A stretch of DNA of 64,000 bases from NCBI RefSeq assembly GCF_029784155.1, contig NC_073693.1:227387161-227451160 (forward strand). Direction: 5' to 3'. Source of the stretch: Uranotaenia lowii. Its lineage: Eukaryota > Arthropoda > Insecta > Diptera > Culicidae. The stretch's first letter is position 1, and the number at the start of each line of letters is the position of its first letter. Under the pieces are notes generated by a model. The model was not told the DNA's origin, ran no database searches, and was given only the letters and a program-made list of their open reading frames with translations. Below are positions 1-12,463 of this stretch, piece after piece. The translations under genes and the position numbers were made by a program.

Positions 1-2589
1 TTTACATATAATTTAAATTAAGTGTTTTTGTTTGGTAACTTTTAATACAAACATATATCGGTTGGCCGTTTTTTTTCTTGTTCCTCCTTCGAACATCCAA
101 CCAGATCCAGTCTGTGGAACGTTCCGATATCAGAACCATTTCTGTCCGTATTTGAACAACGAGATCAGTGATCCAACCCACCGGAAGCCAAACTAGGTGC
201 ATTCCGGCAGCACAACCTAAAATTTGTAATATGGAATTTGATTATAAAATAATTTGCATTTGATATGATTGACACTTGTCGAATTAACATTAAGGGTTCC
301 GTTTTCTTAAGATGATGGAGCCAGTAAAGGCGGCGTTAAAACTTTGTAACCGGAAATTCAGACGGAATAACTTTTTCAAATAAAAAAAACGAAACAATTT
401 CCTACTCCCGGAAACCGCTCCAACAAACAAAATTTATTTACCCAGCTATCTGGCATCTCTGCGCCACGAAATGTATGATAGCCCACTCAATTGGCAAGGG
501 CATGAAAAAAATTGGCTGTAGGTTTTAAAGAGTTGATTAACTTCTTTGTAATTCATATCAATTTAAGTGATAAGAGAATTGTTTAAAAAAGAAAATATCA
601 CTTTATGTTAAAATCCTGAAGTTGGTCAATTTCCTTTATTTTCCCCTCAACTAAGGTTTTGAGCATAAGACAGATGGCAGCACCGAAGCGTTTCATGTAC
701 GAATACTGTATTGCAATGCCGACTCTATCACTCGGCTTGGTGTTGCAAAACACCGTGTTTTTCTATCACTCTCAGCCAAAAAGTGTTATACGATACAAAT
801 TTTGCAGCGCGAAACTGTTCGAATATCAGATTTTCTCCATCACCGGTGTACGGCAAATGTGTTGTGATGTGTTGTAAACCTTCGAAATTTCCAACTCCAT
901 CTCAACCAGTGAACTTGCTCTTACATTCTGATATTATGCGAAGAGAACGCAAGTTTTGCTCTCAATGAATGCAAACCGTTGCCAGCGACAATATTTACTG
1001 CTTCTCTCATTGGACAAATTTTCCAAATGAACCCTCTGATTTTTAGAAATCTGGTTGCACTGCTTATCGCAGAGAGAACAACAAGATTGTATTCTCACTT
1101 GAATCTCGCCCTGGAGAACAAATTTGCAAACATGGCAGTTTTTTTTATCACATCCTAGTCGGTAGACTTCGAGTAACCATTTTTACGATCGTTTACTGAT
1201 TTGGTAGGAATTGCGATTTGCAATAACATTGAGCTATCATTTCTAATGCGATTTTATGTTTGCTGGGTACATATAAAATGCCTAAAAAAATCTTTCAAAT
1301 GCTAGTTGGCCTTATCTGTGGTACTTGGCTTAGCGGTTGTCAATCATTACTCCGAAGAGTTTCAGCTGATGTATCGAAAATATTGTATGTCCTTCAACAG
1401 GAATCTCCATGTGCGTCGCAACTTTTTACGCTGGTTTTCAAAAGTGGGGAGGTCTAACTCGCCCTTTCGAGCTTCCTCAGTGATACTCATCAACAACCCA
1501 CCCACAAATACATATCTTTGCTCTCACAAACTCGAGGCCTGATCTCTACTCTAACGACTCGAGATCTGACCTATCTGAGGTATCTAAGTATTGATTCGAG
1601 GTTGAAACCAAGGTATTGAAATCAAGAGAGAATTCTTTGCATTTGGAGTGGTAATGATCAAAATTCCACAACTGCTTCACAAACTGCAACAATTTGCAAC
1701 AATTAGCACATTTTCACTCTCTCTGAGCACTTTTACTCTCATTTGAACTCAAACTTTCTAATTCTCTCTAACAAATTGCCACAAATTACCACAAATTACC
1801 AGAAATTCAATCATTGGTTGCACAATTTGTGTGATCATTGACGAATTTTCTCCCTTCATTTCAGTTCCTCGGTTAAAACACATTCCTCACCTCTAACGAT
1901 TTGAGATTTATCGCTTTTTGCGCTGAACACAGATATTTGTAGCTAATTTGGACTTGAGCATGTCGAAACAAACGTTCGGGTAACAGCCGATTTCCGACGG
2001 ATACGTCAACCTAAACCGACTTAAATGACTCGCACGACATTGAAACGACTCTACTAGGTATTCTCAGCAAATGGATTTACCTTTTCCCTACAATCTTCAC
2101 TGCAAAGAAGGTCTTATCTTGTAACCAAAGCTTCAATTCTTCGTACACAGCCGCTACTATGTTCGCCAATGATGGAGCTATACTACTCATCCAAACGGCT
2201 TACTCACGGCTTCTACTACGCAGAATGTATTGTGTAATCATTATAACTTTGTAGAAAACTGACATGCATTTATTATTAAGTACACATTTGTGATTGAATG
2301 ATTATGATGAATTGTGAACTGTTGAACAGATATTCATTGATTGAACTAAATAGGTCTTTTTCAATGATAGGGTCGATATAAAATTTTTGTCGAACAAATG
2401 CAACGCACGGAATCAGTTTAAGTGCACACCATTTTTCTCTGAGTGTGACTAGACACCAATTGTTGCAGTTTTTTTTTCTATATTTCTTTTTCCACGAATA
2501 AAAATTATTCCGATACAGGACAAGGATCTCTAGCGCCCGAGCGCCATCAATCTTGCAACTTTTCCCTCTATCTTTCATCACAGCCCATT
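1..2589. other. AT-rich non-coding stretch, no gene recognised
   Basis: I see no open frame with recognisable protein motifs and no paired terminal repeats here. The longest frames are under about 105 codons and read as chance. Short local motifs occur, such as repeated ACAAATTACC words near 1770-1800 and a small GGTGTT/AACACC hairpin near 741-756. It is most likely intergenic or intronic DNA with decayed repeats. Confidence 0.5.
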
Positions 2590-3420
2590 AGCTCTCTCAA
2601 TCGGTAATTTATCGAGTCCAGTCGCCAGGAAGACCGGTTGCCGAGTGTCAGGCGTTCCGTCCGAGAAGTGACGCGGCGATCCTATTAGCGCAAATGCACT
2701 GCGGGACATTTCCGGCTTCCGCTGTTAATTCCCATGGAAACCGACGCGAGGGTCGATTTCGTAAATTGGCACTGCAACAGAGACTCATTTCGAAAAGTCC
2801 CCCATGACCGAATTCAGCAGGAAAGCGAATCAAACACTGCATTATGCACCCATTGATGGATCGGAACTCTGATTCGCATAGGCTGGACGCTCTTTGGGAA
2901 AGTTTTTTTTTCTCTCTATTATTATATACATAGGTCTTCTAGGGTTGAAAATCGGAGTCAAGAGGACTTAGAACGATTATGAACGATGCAATTTTAGACC
3001 AAAGTGCAGTTCAGTGTGTGCATCCGGATGTCAGTCTTTGATGAGCGGCAACTGACCTTCATTATTAGTGGCAGACAGGCGGAAGCACGAACGGCAAAAT
3101 TGGCGAGGGGTTTTTAATCATCCATTTGGCCAGGGGACACTTTCGCAATTATTTGGTTTGGCTCATGTTTAAATGTGCCATCGGGAAAGTTCTGCTCGGC
3201 ATGCACGCATCATTTATGCCATAACCGATCCACCCCCTTGGCTTGAACCAAAGAGTGGGGAGTGGAATGAGAAGGAGTTCCCGCGGTTGGTTTTGACCGG
3301 TCGAAACCGGACTCTGTCCGTCATAAATTGGGACAAACACAGTCGATTCTGCCGTAAGTCCCACCAAGAGCTGTCACTTTTGGCGGTGAATAATTGACGA
3401 GAATTGGCAATAAAGTGAAA
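2590..3420. other. GC-richer unique-looking non-coding island
   Basis: This stretch is more complex and richer in GC than its surroundings and has no homopolymer runs, TIRs or repeat relatives elsewhere in the window. Overlapping short frames on both strands (60-103 codons) show no protein motif. Together with similar islands at 16800-17310, 33280-33790 and 45481-46330 it may be conserved regulatory sequence of a nearby host gene, but conservation cannot be tested from one sequence. Confidence 0.3.
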
Positions 3421-4552
3421 TGGTGGGTGAAAATGCGGCATTCGACAATTCGAGTGTGGAAACGGTTGACTTTTTGGATGCCAAAAATCGTGCTGAATTG
3501 TGTGTGAAAATATTAAATCAAACACTTGTGGGTGGGTGGAAGCAGTTTGTTTCCTCCGAACAAGTGGTTCAATCAGAAAGATTTATTTCTGAAACTCATG
3601 CTCTTTTGAAAAAGATAAATGACTTTGATTTCTTTATTTGTTCAGTGGAAACTTTCACGAAGAGAATAATTCGTTCTAACTATTAGGGATCTCTTAGAAA
3701 CTGCACAGCTGGTTCTAAATTTTGTTATGAAACAACGATAAGATTTGTAGCATCTATGCAAATTCCTTTAAAAAACCTTTTGAAAAGACCCCTTTCCAAG
3801 ATCATTTCAAGTTAAGATTTAAAGTTTCTCATAGAGCTATATGGTTTCAAATGGAATTAACTGAATCCTTCATATCGAAAAGTTTTGTCTCGACTAGACA
3901 AGCCCAGACTAAATATTTGTAAGACTAAAGATATCAACCACATTTTGACAATATTCGAACAAAAAGATATTTTTCTTCTTAATTATGCGTAGAATTCATG
4001 AAACATGATTTTTTTAACAAATTTTATTAGTTAAATCAGTTTTACTGTTTAAAGAATCTATCAATAGTTTCAAAGAACTTTCTAACATCTCTCCTATATG
4101 TTGTTGATGAAATTATAACATAACTTATTGAGTTGGAAGTTTTTCTCTCAGTTTGATTGCATTTAGTAGGGCTGGCTATTATTTTATCAAAGAAGTCATA
4201 GCCAGGATGGAATAACTTTTGAAAACTTCTGAGTATCTCTGATTTTTTTTCGCAAAGAAAATTTGAAATATTTTCGACACCCACAGGAATTCGTTATCGA
4301 GTTTTTATCTGAGTAAAACAGTAGGTAGTACGCTTTAAAATTTTATACGCGATTTCCTCTAACCAACGATGTTGGCGTTTTTACCCTTTACCTAAAATCG
4401 CTAAAATTTTCAGAAACGTCGCTGGTGAACTGGCAACAAAACACAGACTTCCGACAATCTAGGTACTTCACTTTTCTTTGTCGGAAGTCTTTCGGAAGTC
4501 GGAAGTCTGCACCTCCGAAGTAAAATTTAGTGCTGGCGCAATTATAAATGTA
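3421..4552. other. AT-rich stretch with one 13-bp hairpin
   Basis: No gene is recognised. The only clear structure is an inverted repeat: AGACTTCCGACAA at 4445-4457 and its exact complement at 4478-4490, followed by a further partial copy (CGGAAGTC) near 4492-4508. It may be a remnant of a small transposon end. Confidence 0.4.
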
Positions 4553-6262
4553 CTAGCTTATTTTACTCAGCCTTGCTCGGGTTCACAAAAAATATAAATC
4601 AAAATGAGCCGTTTGATTTTTTGAAATGTTGGAAGCTTTATATTCATCATTTTAAGAAATTTGGCTCAGGTTTGGCCACGTATGTTTTGTAAGTCTTTTG
4701 AAAGTTTTTATTGAGATTATTCACTGTGTTTATCGATTTAATTTTTTTTTTTTTTTTGAAGAAGCATATAGTTTTGAGGATTATCAATAGAATTTCAAAA
4801 TAATTTTCTTTCCTTTTCCCTATCACGAAAAACTTTTTTTTAACCCACCTTTTTTCTAATAAGCTCGAATAGATTTGGCCTTTAATTTTATAAATGCATA
4901 TGATAAAATAATATTCTATCTTTCCCATCCTCCATTCGATGAAAATCTCTTTTGAAGATATTTCCACTTTTCAAGATGGATGATCTACTTGTACAATGGT
5001 ATATTTAAGTTTTATTCACTTAAAAATTTCCAGAAAACACTTCCGAACCTTGTTGAACTATGTTTAAGACTCATTTTGCATGTTTTTAATTGTATGTGTG
5101 CTTTTTCCACTTTTTAATTGAACACTGTTTTATGATTAGTTTTTCTAAAATGTAGAAAGTTTTACTAAAAGTTTCTTGGAGTTATCGAAAATAATTCATC
5201 TCTGAACCGAAACTACCATTTAAATGTTATGGAAATGGTCTTATGTGAGTTCTATTGAGGTTTTTTATCCTCGGACACAATCATTCTATTAATTATTTTG
5301 AAGAGTGATCAATGTTAAAATTCTTTGATATTATTTGTTTGAACTCGCATTACCAAACGATTTTTTTTTCAAAATTGGATGGTAGAATTGATCACATTGA
5401 TGGCCAAAAATAATTCAAAAGTTATAAATTGGTCAATGAAAAAGAACTGTATAAAGCTTAAAACCTCAGATTTAATTATCTAATAACATTTATACTCTCC
5501 CGTTTAAATTTCCCGGCGGCTATCAAAGCATTGAAATTGCAGCCATCAACGTATAACTCTGAATCTTATTAATTTTTCTTATTTATAAGGAATCCTAAAA
5601 ATATGAAAATGGTTGGTTCTTAAAAGCTGGAGTCTATGAAAACGCTGTTCATTAGTTTTTCAGCCTCCAGTCCAAATAGTTATTCACTGTTCACTTTTCA
5701 GTTCACTGTGTATCCTTGTAGACTCTCAAAGCCCCCGGGCAGCGGTAGGGAGCACTTTGAAAACCACTGAAATTCTAGTCAATATATTCCTAACAGGGTA
5801 ATTGTATTTTTCAATCCTTAATTAAGGCTCATTATTGCAATCAAATACCTACCTAATACCACGTGCTTTAAACAGTAGAAGGAAAAAAACCCGCCAAAAA
5901 CTTCGCTATGAATTTTTAGATCGCTAGCAGGCGTTGATTTGCTATCCAGTAGGACGTGAACTCTGGATGGTCGTTTCTAATGCCCAGCCCATGGTGATGG
6001 TGAAAAAAAAAACCCGCCAAAGGAAACAAAAATCTGTTAGCAAAATGTGTGCCATGACTTTTGGTTTGTGTGAATAAAACCGAAAATTGTATGGGAGGGT
6101 CCCTTTTCTTAGGTGGGAGGGGCTCAAAACTATTACTCAAACCTTACCATGGTCCAAACACAGCTCTGTACCAAATTTCAGGCTGATCGGTTAAGCGGTG
6201 TGGATTTGTATTAGGTGCATACAAACAAACATATATAGTCCAACTCATCTTTAAATATTAGA
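4553..6262 (-). mobile_element. Helitron/Helentron-like non-autonomous element, copy 1
   Basis: On the minus strand this unit starts TCTAATAT (complement of the right end at 6262) and ends CTAG (complement of 4553-4556), the terminal dinucleotide and tetranucleotide expected of Helitron-type elements. A GC-richer subterminal segment (CTCAGCCTTGCTCGGG, imperfect hairpin) lies just inside the CTAG end. It abuts a second divergent copy of the same family at 6263 without spacer. The flanking bases on the minus strand are T and T, which fits Helentron-type TT insertion better than classic A|T insertion. No Rep/helicase coding is seen, so it would be non-autonomous. Class assignment is inference from termini only. 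Confidence 0.5.
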
Positions 6263-8273
6263 CTAGCTGATTTACCCGGCCTTGCTCGGGTTTGCAAAAA
6301 ATATAAATCAAAATGAGTCGTTTGACTTTACAAAATTTTGGTAGCTTTGTATTCAATATGTTTTATATATTTATTATGAAAAAATTTTACCCATGTTGGG
6401 CCATGTATGTAAGCTTTGAAAGTTTTGTTAGTGTTTTTCAAATTTTGAATGAGAAAATTTACTGTGTTTCCCTTTTTCATAATTTCGAAACACTTATAGT
6501 TATGATGTTCATAATCATAGTAATTAAAAATAATTTCCCATGAATGCTTTCATCACGAAAAACTTTTTATACCCACCCTTTCTTAAAGGAAGCTTGAATA
6601 CCTTTGGCCTTCTATTTTTTTATCTTCGAAAGATTAAACTATAGTTTTATCTGTCCCACCCCCCATCTAATGAAATCTCTTTTGGAGATGATCTCCTTGG
6701 ACGCTATATGCCAAATGCTCCCCCGTATGCTATATTCAAGTTTTATTTGCCCAGAAAATTCTAAGAAGGCTTCCGAAACTTGCCGCAGTTCGTTTCATAG
6801 GCCTCATGGCCTTCAAGTCTTCCAAGCCAACGACCATGAGTTCGAGTCCCAGTCACGGCATACACAGTAAACTTTTTTGGTTTGGTGGTTTAAGCATTTG
6901 TGACATGCTAGCCATCATATACTCGAAAGATGTACGCTTAGAATTAAGTAAAAGGAATCTCTTCGAAGAAACATCAAGTTCCATTGAGATCCTGTATGTG
7001 TTGGTATTAGGTTTTTTAAAGTTGTTGAAGACTCATTTTTCTTGTTTTCAAATGTATGTGTACTTTTCGTTGTTTTCCACACCGTTTTATGATTAGTTTT
7101 ACTTAAATGTTCCAAGTTCCACTAATAGTTTTTTGAAGTGATCCAAAAGAAACTATCTCGGAACCCAAATCGCCCATTTAATAATGTTATGACAAAAGAT
7201 TTTTTTTGAATTTTTCCATTCTTGGAAAAAAAAAAAATCTCATTAATTATTGTGAAGTGATAAAGTAAAAATTCTTGGGAATAATTTGTTTGAATTCGCA
7301 GTACTTAACGGTTTAAGTTTTCGCATAATTGGATGGCAAAATTGAACACACTGATGATCAACATTTATACAAAAGTTATAGATTGACAGATGAAATTGAA
7401 TTGTATAAAACTTAAAACCTCATACTTAATTTCAAATAAAGTTTCTTGCTTTGGATTTGGTTTTTCCAGAAGAATGCACGTTAAATCTCTTGAGTCCTCC
7501 ATTTAGATTTCTCGACGGCTTCCAAAGCGTTGAAATCACAGCTCTCAACTTATAACTCTGAATTTAATCATTTTATCTTTCCCTCTGAGGAATTCCAAAA
7601 ATACGAAAATGGTTGGTTCTTAAAAGCTTGATTTTAAGAAAATAGCTTAATATGTTTTCAGCACTCAATCCAAATTCATTATGAAGATAAATCATTGCAT
7701 CCATACTTCACACACTGTATAGACTCCAAAGTCCTGCAGCAGTGGTAGGAAGCACTTTGAAAACCACTACAATTCAAGTCAATACATACGTCACAGGTTA
7801 GTTGTATTTTTTAATCCGAAATCTTAGCTTATTATTGCATCCAAAATTCTCGTATCTACCGGTACCACGTGCTTTCAGCAGTAGAAGGTACAATAAAACC
7901 CGCCAAAATTTTCCCCTTTAAAATCTTCAACGCTCAGCAAGCTTTGATTTGCTTTCCAGTACACGTGAACTCCTGGACGGTCGTTTCTAATGCCCGGCCC
8001 ATGGTGATGGTGAAAATAACCCCGCCAAAGGAAAAAAAATCGGTTGCCAAAATGGGTGCCATGACTTTTGGTTCGTGTGAATAAAACCGAAAGTTGTATT
8101 GGAGGGTCCTTTTTCTTAGGTGGGAGGGGCTAATAACTATTACTAAAACCTTACCCTGGTTCAACTACATCTCTGTACCAAATTTCAGGCTGATCGGTTC
8201 AGCGGTGTGGATTTGTATAAGGTGCATACAAACAAACAAACATATATAGTCCAACTCATCTTTATATATTAGA
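6263..8273 (-). mobile_element. Helitron/Helentron-like non-autonomous element, copy 2
   Basis: This is a second copy of the 4553-6262 family in the same orientation, about 2.0 kb against 1.7 kb. Matching blocks are shared along the length, including the left block starting CTAGCT, a GAAGACTCATTTTT-like block, and the right block with the words CCAAATTTCAGGCTGATCGG and ACAAACAAACATATATAG. Its subterminal hairpin is clean: ACCCG, 8-nt loop, CGGGT, about 6 bases inside CTAG. Compared with copy 1 it carries roughly 240 extra bases near 6785-7025 that include a B-box-like word (GAGTTCGAGTCCC, 6838-6850), possibly a tRNA-derived insertion. No transposase or helicase frame is present. Confidence 0.5.
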
Positions 8274-9761
8274 ATATACGGTCGATGGTGTTGACAGGGG
8301 GCTGCAATGATATAAGTGATTATACAGTCGATGGTATTGATGGCTGGTTGGCCTCAGCTATAATCTCGGAACTTGATTTGAATTTGGCCTTATCAGAGTT
8401 GCCGGGTTGCTATGACGAAAATGAATATTTGCTCGCTTCTATTTGTAGACTCATTTCTAGCTCAATTTTCAACTATCAACATTTCCTATACATTTGATTG
8501 CAACTTTGCTGTTTTTAAGAGTCATGTAGGCGCCTTGCGTAAGCAACACTTTTATTTCAGTAGATAAGAAAAAATAAAATTTGAAAGTATGGTATCGTTG
8601 AAAATTTTGGGTGTTAAGGCAATAAAGAGTGATAGAGAAGCTGAAAATTTTTCATACAACGGTTCAATGAGTATAAATTACAAGAAGCATATGCAAACAA
8701 GCATATGCATTTGTGCATATTTCAAATAAATTGCTGCAGGTTGTTTTCAAACAAGTAACACTTACAAACCATTCAACATTTTACGTTGAATTTGTTACTT
8801 GAACCACAAATGAACAGATGTACAAGCTAAGCCTTGAATCGTGTGTAAAGTCGCAACTAACATTTTGTATCAGTTTTATGATTTTTTTTATTGAGCCACC
8901 AGATGTCTTCAAGAAAACCAGAGAGAGCTATCAAAAAGAAAATTCAGTGTAAACAAAAAAAAAGCAATCATCTGGTCAGTTTTGAGCGGGTCGTATGAAC
9001 ATGTTATTTTTTTTTACTAAGACAGTTACTTTATGAGTTTCGATAAAATAACTGATGAAATTCCGAAACACATTCATGATTCAGCAAATGATAAATATTA
9101 TTGTGAAACTTTTTCGCTTTTTCTTCCGAATTTGCTTGAAGTAGTAAACGCTGTGCAATAAGAAAATCAGGAGCCACACGTGAAAGCGCACGATGCTTAG
9201 GATTGGAACCGCTACTTGAAACTTTTCGTCAGTCATGTTTCTATTGGATTGGACCTAGCTAGGTTGGTTCTTCTAACTTTGATGGCCGTTCAAAAAGTGT
9301 AAAAACTTATTCGAGGCTGTTTGTTTTTTCGTAATGATGATGCAATTTTTCTCAGCAACAAGTATGTCTAATTATATTCAACAATTCAACAATTTGAAGT
9401 TGTTCAATCTTTTTTAGTTTATTTATTTATAATTTTATATACGATTGCGCCCTTTCGGAAAATTGTTACTATTTAATGAGCTATCTAAAAACAGTGCCAT
9501 TTAAAATTTTACACAAGATTCTGAAGATTTCTTGTTTGAGCTGGTACATCTGTTCATCTATGATTGAACTGAGATATGAAGAGGACTATTCAAAACATTG
9601 TTTAATTTGCATATGATTAACATATGATTTTTAGATGAGTTTTAAGAAAATCAGAGCGACTATAGAAAGTTATTTGACCTGGCTCCACTGGGTAGCATTC
9701 AAAATCAAAACATTGAAAACTCAACCGGTTTCTCGAAGGGGCGAAAACGGCAATTTTGACT
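8274..9761. other. AT-rich stretch without recognised feature
   Basis: I see no coding region with protein motifs, no paired terminal repeats and no RNA gene. Short frames are below about 70 codons. Confidence 0.4.
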
Positions 9762-9784
9762 CAGGAAAATTGAGCTTTGAATAC

Positions 9785-11436
9785 ATTCTGTCTCGTGATT
9801 TGGTGGCGAACGGACGCGTTTTGAAGAGCGGCAGCGATTAAATTAAGTGGTGTTGTTCGGAAATTTCAAGCGGCGAATCGTACGGTAGTGGCGGAGTAAA
9901 CAGCTGAATAGTTCGGGGAGTGAAAAGTGAATTGGGAAGTGAAAAGCAGGAAAAGGCTGCCCAAATTATAATTTTTTTTTGGCCAAAGCAGCCATTGTGG
10001 AGAAGAGGTTTTTTCTTCTCAAATAGTGTGGGGAAAATATTGAGAATAGAAATTAAGCCAAAGTGAAGGGCGGAGAATAGGCAGGCGGAATAGGCAGGCG
10101 GAATAGGCAGGCGGAAGCAGTTGGTGGAAGTGGAAGCGGAGTCGAAAACCTGGCTTGCTTCGATTGCTAAAATTTAGCGGAAATCGACCGGGAGAAAATT
10201 TGGGTTGGCGAACGGCGGTTCGCAAAGAGGTGGGTGGGAGAGTGTTGGGCGGAAAAATTTTGGCGTGAAATTCAGTGAGAGCCGACCGAGAAAAAAATTG
10301 TGAAGGCAAACGGCGGCTCGGAAGAAGAGATTGCAATTAGTTCTGAGAGAGCCAGCAGGCGAAGGGTGGTGAAAATAAAAACCGGAGAGAGAGTGTGGTG
10401 AAGAAAAAAATTAACAGATTTGGAAGCAGGGTTGCCATCATATATTTTCAAAAATCAGGGAACTGGTGAAATAAAAATCAGGCAAAATCAGGCTACATAA
10501 GTAACGGAAATTCCTCTAAAAGTGATGACCTTTTTTTTTTTTTGGTCATCACCCTACATTTTTACTGTGTTGTGGGCCTCCTTGGTTGCATAATTCTACT
10601 GAATCAAAGCCGAAAGATTCCTTTTCATTCCCTTTTAAAGATATGAATTAATGGGAATCTTTCGATTGGTTTCATTCAGCCACATTTTCGCTTTTTAACT
10701 TCAGCAATGGTACTACCCATTTTTCATCACATTCGCAAAAATCAGGCAAAATCAGGCATTTTTTTTAAAATCAGGGAAATTCAATGGCTTTTCAGGTTGT
10801 CAGGCAGAGCCTCGAAAAATCAGGCATATTGGCATCTCTGTTTGGAAGCATAGGGAGAGAGCAAAAGTGCCAAACGTGGGAATCAGAAGTGGGGTGGCAT
10901 TGGCAAAGCGTGGGTGTTTTTACGTTGGATCAGTCGCTTGGGGAGGTGGCGTGCGAACAAAAAAGTGGGCTACTTGCACTTTGGGTATAGAAAAAAGTTA
11001 AGTAGTCAAAAGAAAAAAAAACAATGTAAAGTTATAAGGTAAGGTAAGTAGAGTGGTAGCTGCAAGGTAAGATGTCTTTTACAATAAAAAGTTTTTATCT
11101 CATATTTGTATATTTCATTAAGAATGATCAATAACCTGCCAATCATCCAGGTATATACACGGATGCCGGAATACTTGATGAAAATTTCTAAAAATTTTAA
11201 ATTTTTCTAAATTTTTGAATGGTTGTGGAGGTTTTTGAAACATTCCTACAAAACAAATACTAACATTGACACGAAATACACGCAGACATAACAGATAACA
11301 CGAAACCATGGTGCCGGGTATGGAAAATTCTGCATTAGAGTTACGTGGAATAGAGGTAGAATGCAGAGGTGTTCATACTTTGGTAAAATTGCGGTGAATC
11401 CGTGCACCCATGGTGGATTACCAACATACCAACATA
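9785..11436 (+). mobile_element. Possible retroposon bounded by a 23-bp direct repeat
   Basis: An identical 23-bp sequence (beginning CAGGAAAATTGAGC) occurs at 9762-9784 and 11437-11459, the size of a LINE-type target-site duplication. The right boundary is preceded by a short tandem tail, two copies of CCAACATA at 11421-11436. The body is purine-rich and non-coding, with AGGCAGGCGGAAT repeats near 10078-10115 and an AATAAAAAG word near 11083. A 414-bp hAT MITE is nested inside. The alternative is a chance or segmental direct repeat unrelated to insertion. Confidence 0.35.
10427..10840. mobile_element. hAT-type MITE, 414 bp
   Basis: The termini are CAGGGTTGCCAT at the left and the complement of CAGAGATGCCAAT at the right, the CAGRG start typical of hAT elements. 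An exact 8-bp duplication TTTGGAAG flanks it at 10419-10426 and 10841-10848. The interior holds several AAATCAGGCAAAATCAGG words and a local GTGATGACC/GGTCATCAC hairpin near 10523-10551. It has no coding capacity. Confidence 0.75.
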
Positions 11437-11459
11437 CAGGAAAATTGAGCTTTGAATAC

Positions 11460-11766
11460 GTCCTTTTGATAACATTGTTGGTTTATTCTTGTTTAGAGGC
11501 CTTTCGGTAAGGTAGTGTGCGTAAAAAACTGTCTATATATCCAAATAGGGTTTGGCTATGTATCGTGTACCCAACATCAATTTGCTAAGTGTCAGTTACA
11601 AGCTTAAATCTGACAAAAAAAAGCTTAAATCTGAGAGATGTGCTCCACTTGGGTTGAGTATAATTGCATGGGCCTGGGTATTGATGGCTGGTTGGGTCAG
11701 CCATAACATCGAAACTTGGATAAATCGGATTGTTGCCAGATTTATCCATTTTATTTTTCCAAACCA
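11460..11766. other. Short unassigned stretch
   Basis: No gene is recognised. It shares the word TATTGATGGCTGGTTGG (near 11679) with the sequence near 8334, so it may be part of an old dispersed repeat. Confidence 0.3.
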
Positions 11767-12463
11767 CACACAAAACTTTCGGGGCTCCACTTAGCAAAAT
11801 TTCACTGTTACTTCCCGTTAGCAAAAATATTTTTTTACTGTTGAGTTAGCAAAAAGCTAAATTTACTTGATTTTAGTAATAAAAAAAGTCATTTTACTTG
11901 ATTTTAGTAAAACGAAGGTTTTTCAGCCGCTTTGTTCACAGACACCAGCCGCCGCGCCAGTAGGGAGAAAAATAAAAAGCTGTCGCGATTAAGTGCGGTT
12001 CCGGATGTTCGTTGCTGATGGTTCTTGTGGTGGCAAACTCCACAACGAAATGGTAGCTGAATCGACACCGGATGCTTACAGGGTAAGGTCTGATCTTAAA
12101 GTGTTCAGATTCTATAATTTCTCAATTTCTAATTTTTGTGTTTGTTTTTTTTTTTTTTTTTTTCTACCAGGATAAAACCGCAACATGAAGCGCGCCACAG
12201 GCCGGTAATGAAGAAGGACCACAACTGGATTCAAACATTCCCCTGATTCTCCAGAGAAAAAATAAAGAAACATGAAATTACGGATCCGGGCAATCTTTTT
12301 CTCCGGTTTTTGCTAGAAATTTGAGTAAAAACTGCGGCGGCTAACTTTTGTACTCGTTTGCTAAAATTTTAGTTAAAAAATATTGCTAAATTGATTGCTA
12401 AGTTTCTAGCTGGTCAAATTTGAGCAAAATTTTGCTAATTTCCGGCCTCGAAAATTTTGTGTG
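11767..12463. mobile_element. TIR element (MITE), about 0.7 kb
   Basis: Imperfect terminal inverted repeats of about 35 bp face each other: the left end reads CACACAAAACTTTCGGGGC and the right end complements to CACACAAAATTTTCGAGGC, both continuing to a TTAGCAAAATTT word. No convincing target duplication was found, so the superfamily is open. The inner part (about 11930-12290) is higher in complexity than the AT-rich arms and resembles a captured transcribed segment. Confidence 0.55.
12005..12186 (+). other. Intron-like mini transcription unit within the TIR element
   Basis: From an ATG at 12005 a frame runs 26 codons to a CAGG|GTAAGG donor-like site (GT at 12083-12084). A long pyrimidine tract ending CTACCAG follows (AG at 12169-12170). 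Joining across this putative 88-nt intron keeps the frame for a few codons to a TGA near 12186, and an AATAAA lies near 12260. This is a splice-signal reading only; no product is recognised and a captured gene fragment is the simplest reading. Confidence 0.25.

Noticed and set aside
9635..9841. 68-codon frame near the left direct repeat
   Set aside because: It crosses the putative insertion boundary at 9785 and has no recognisable motif.
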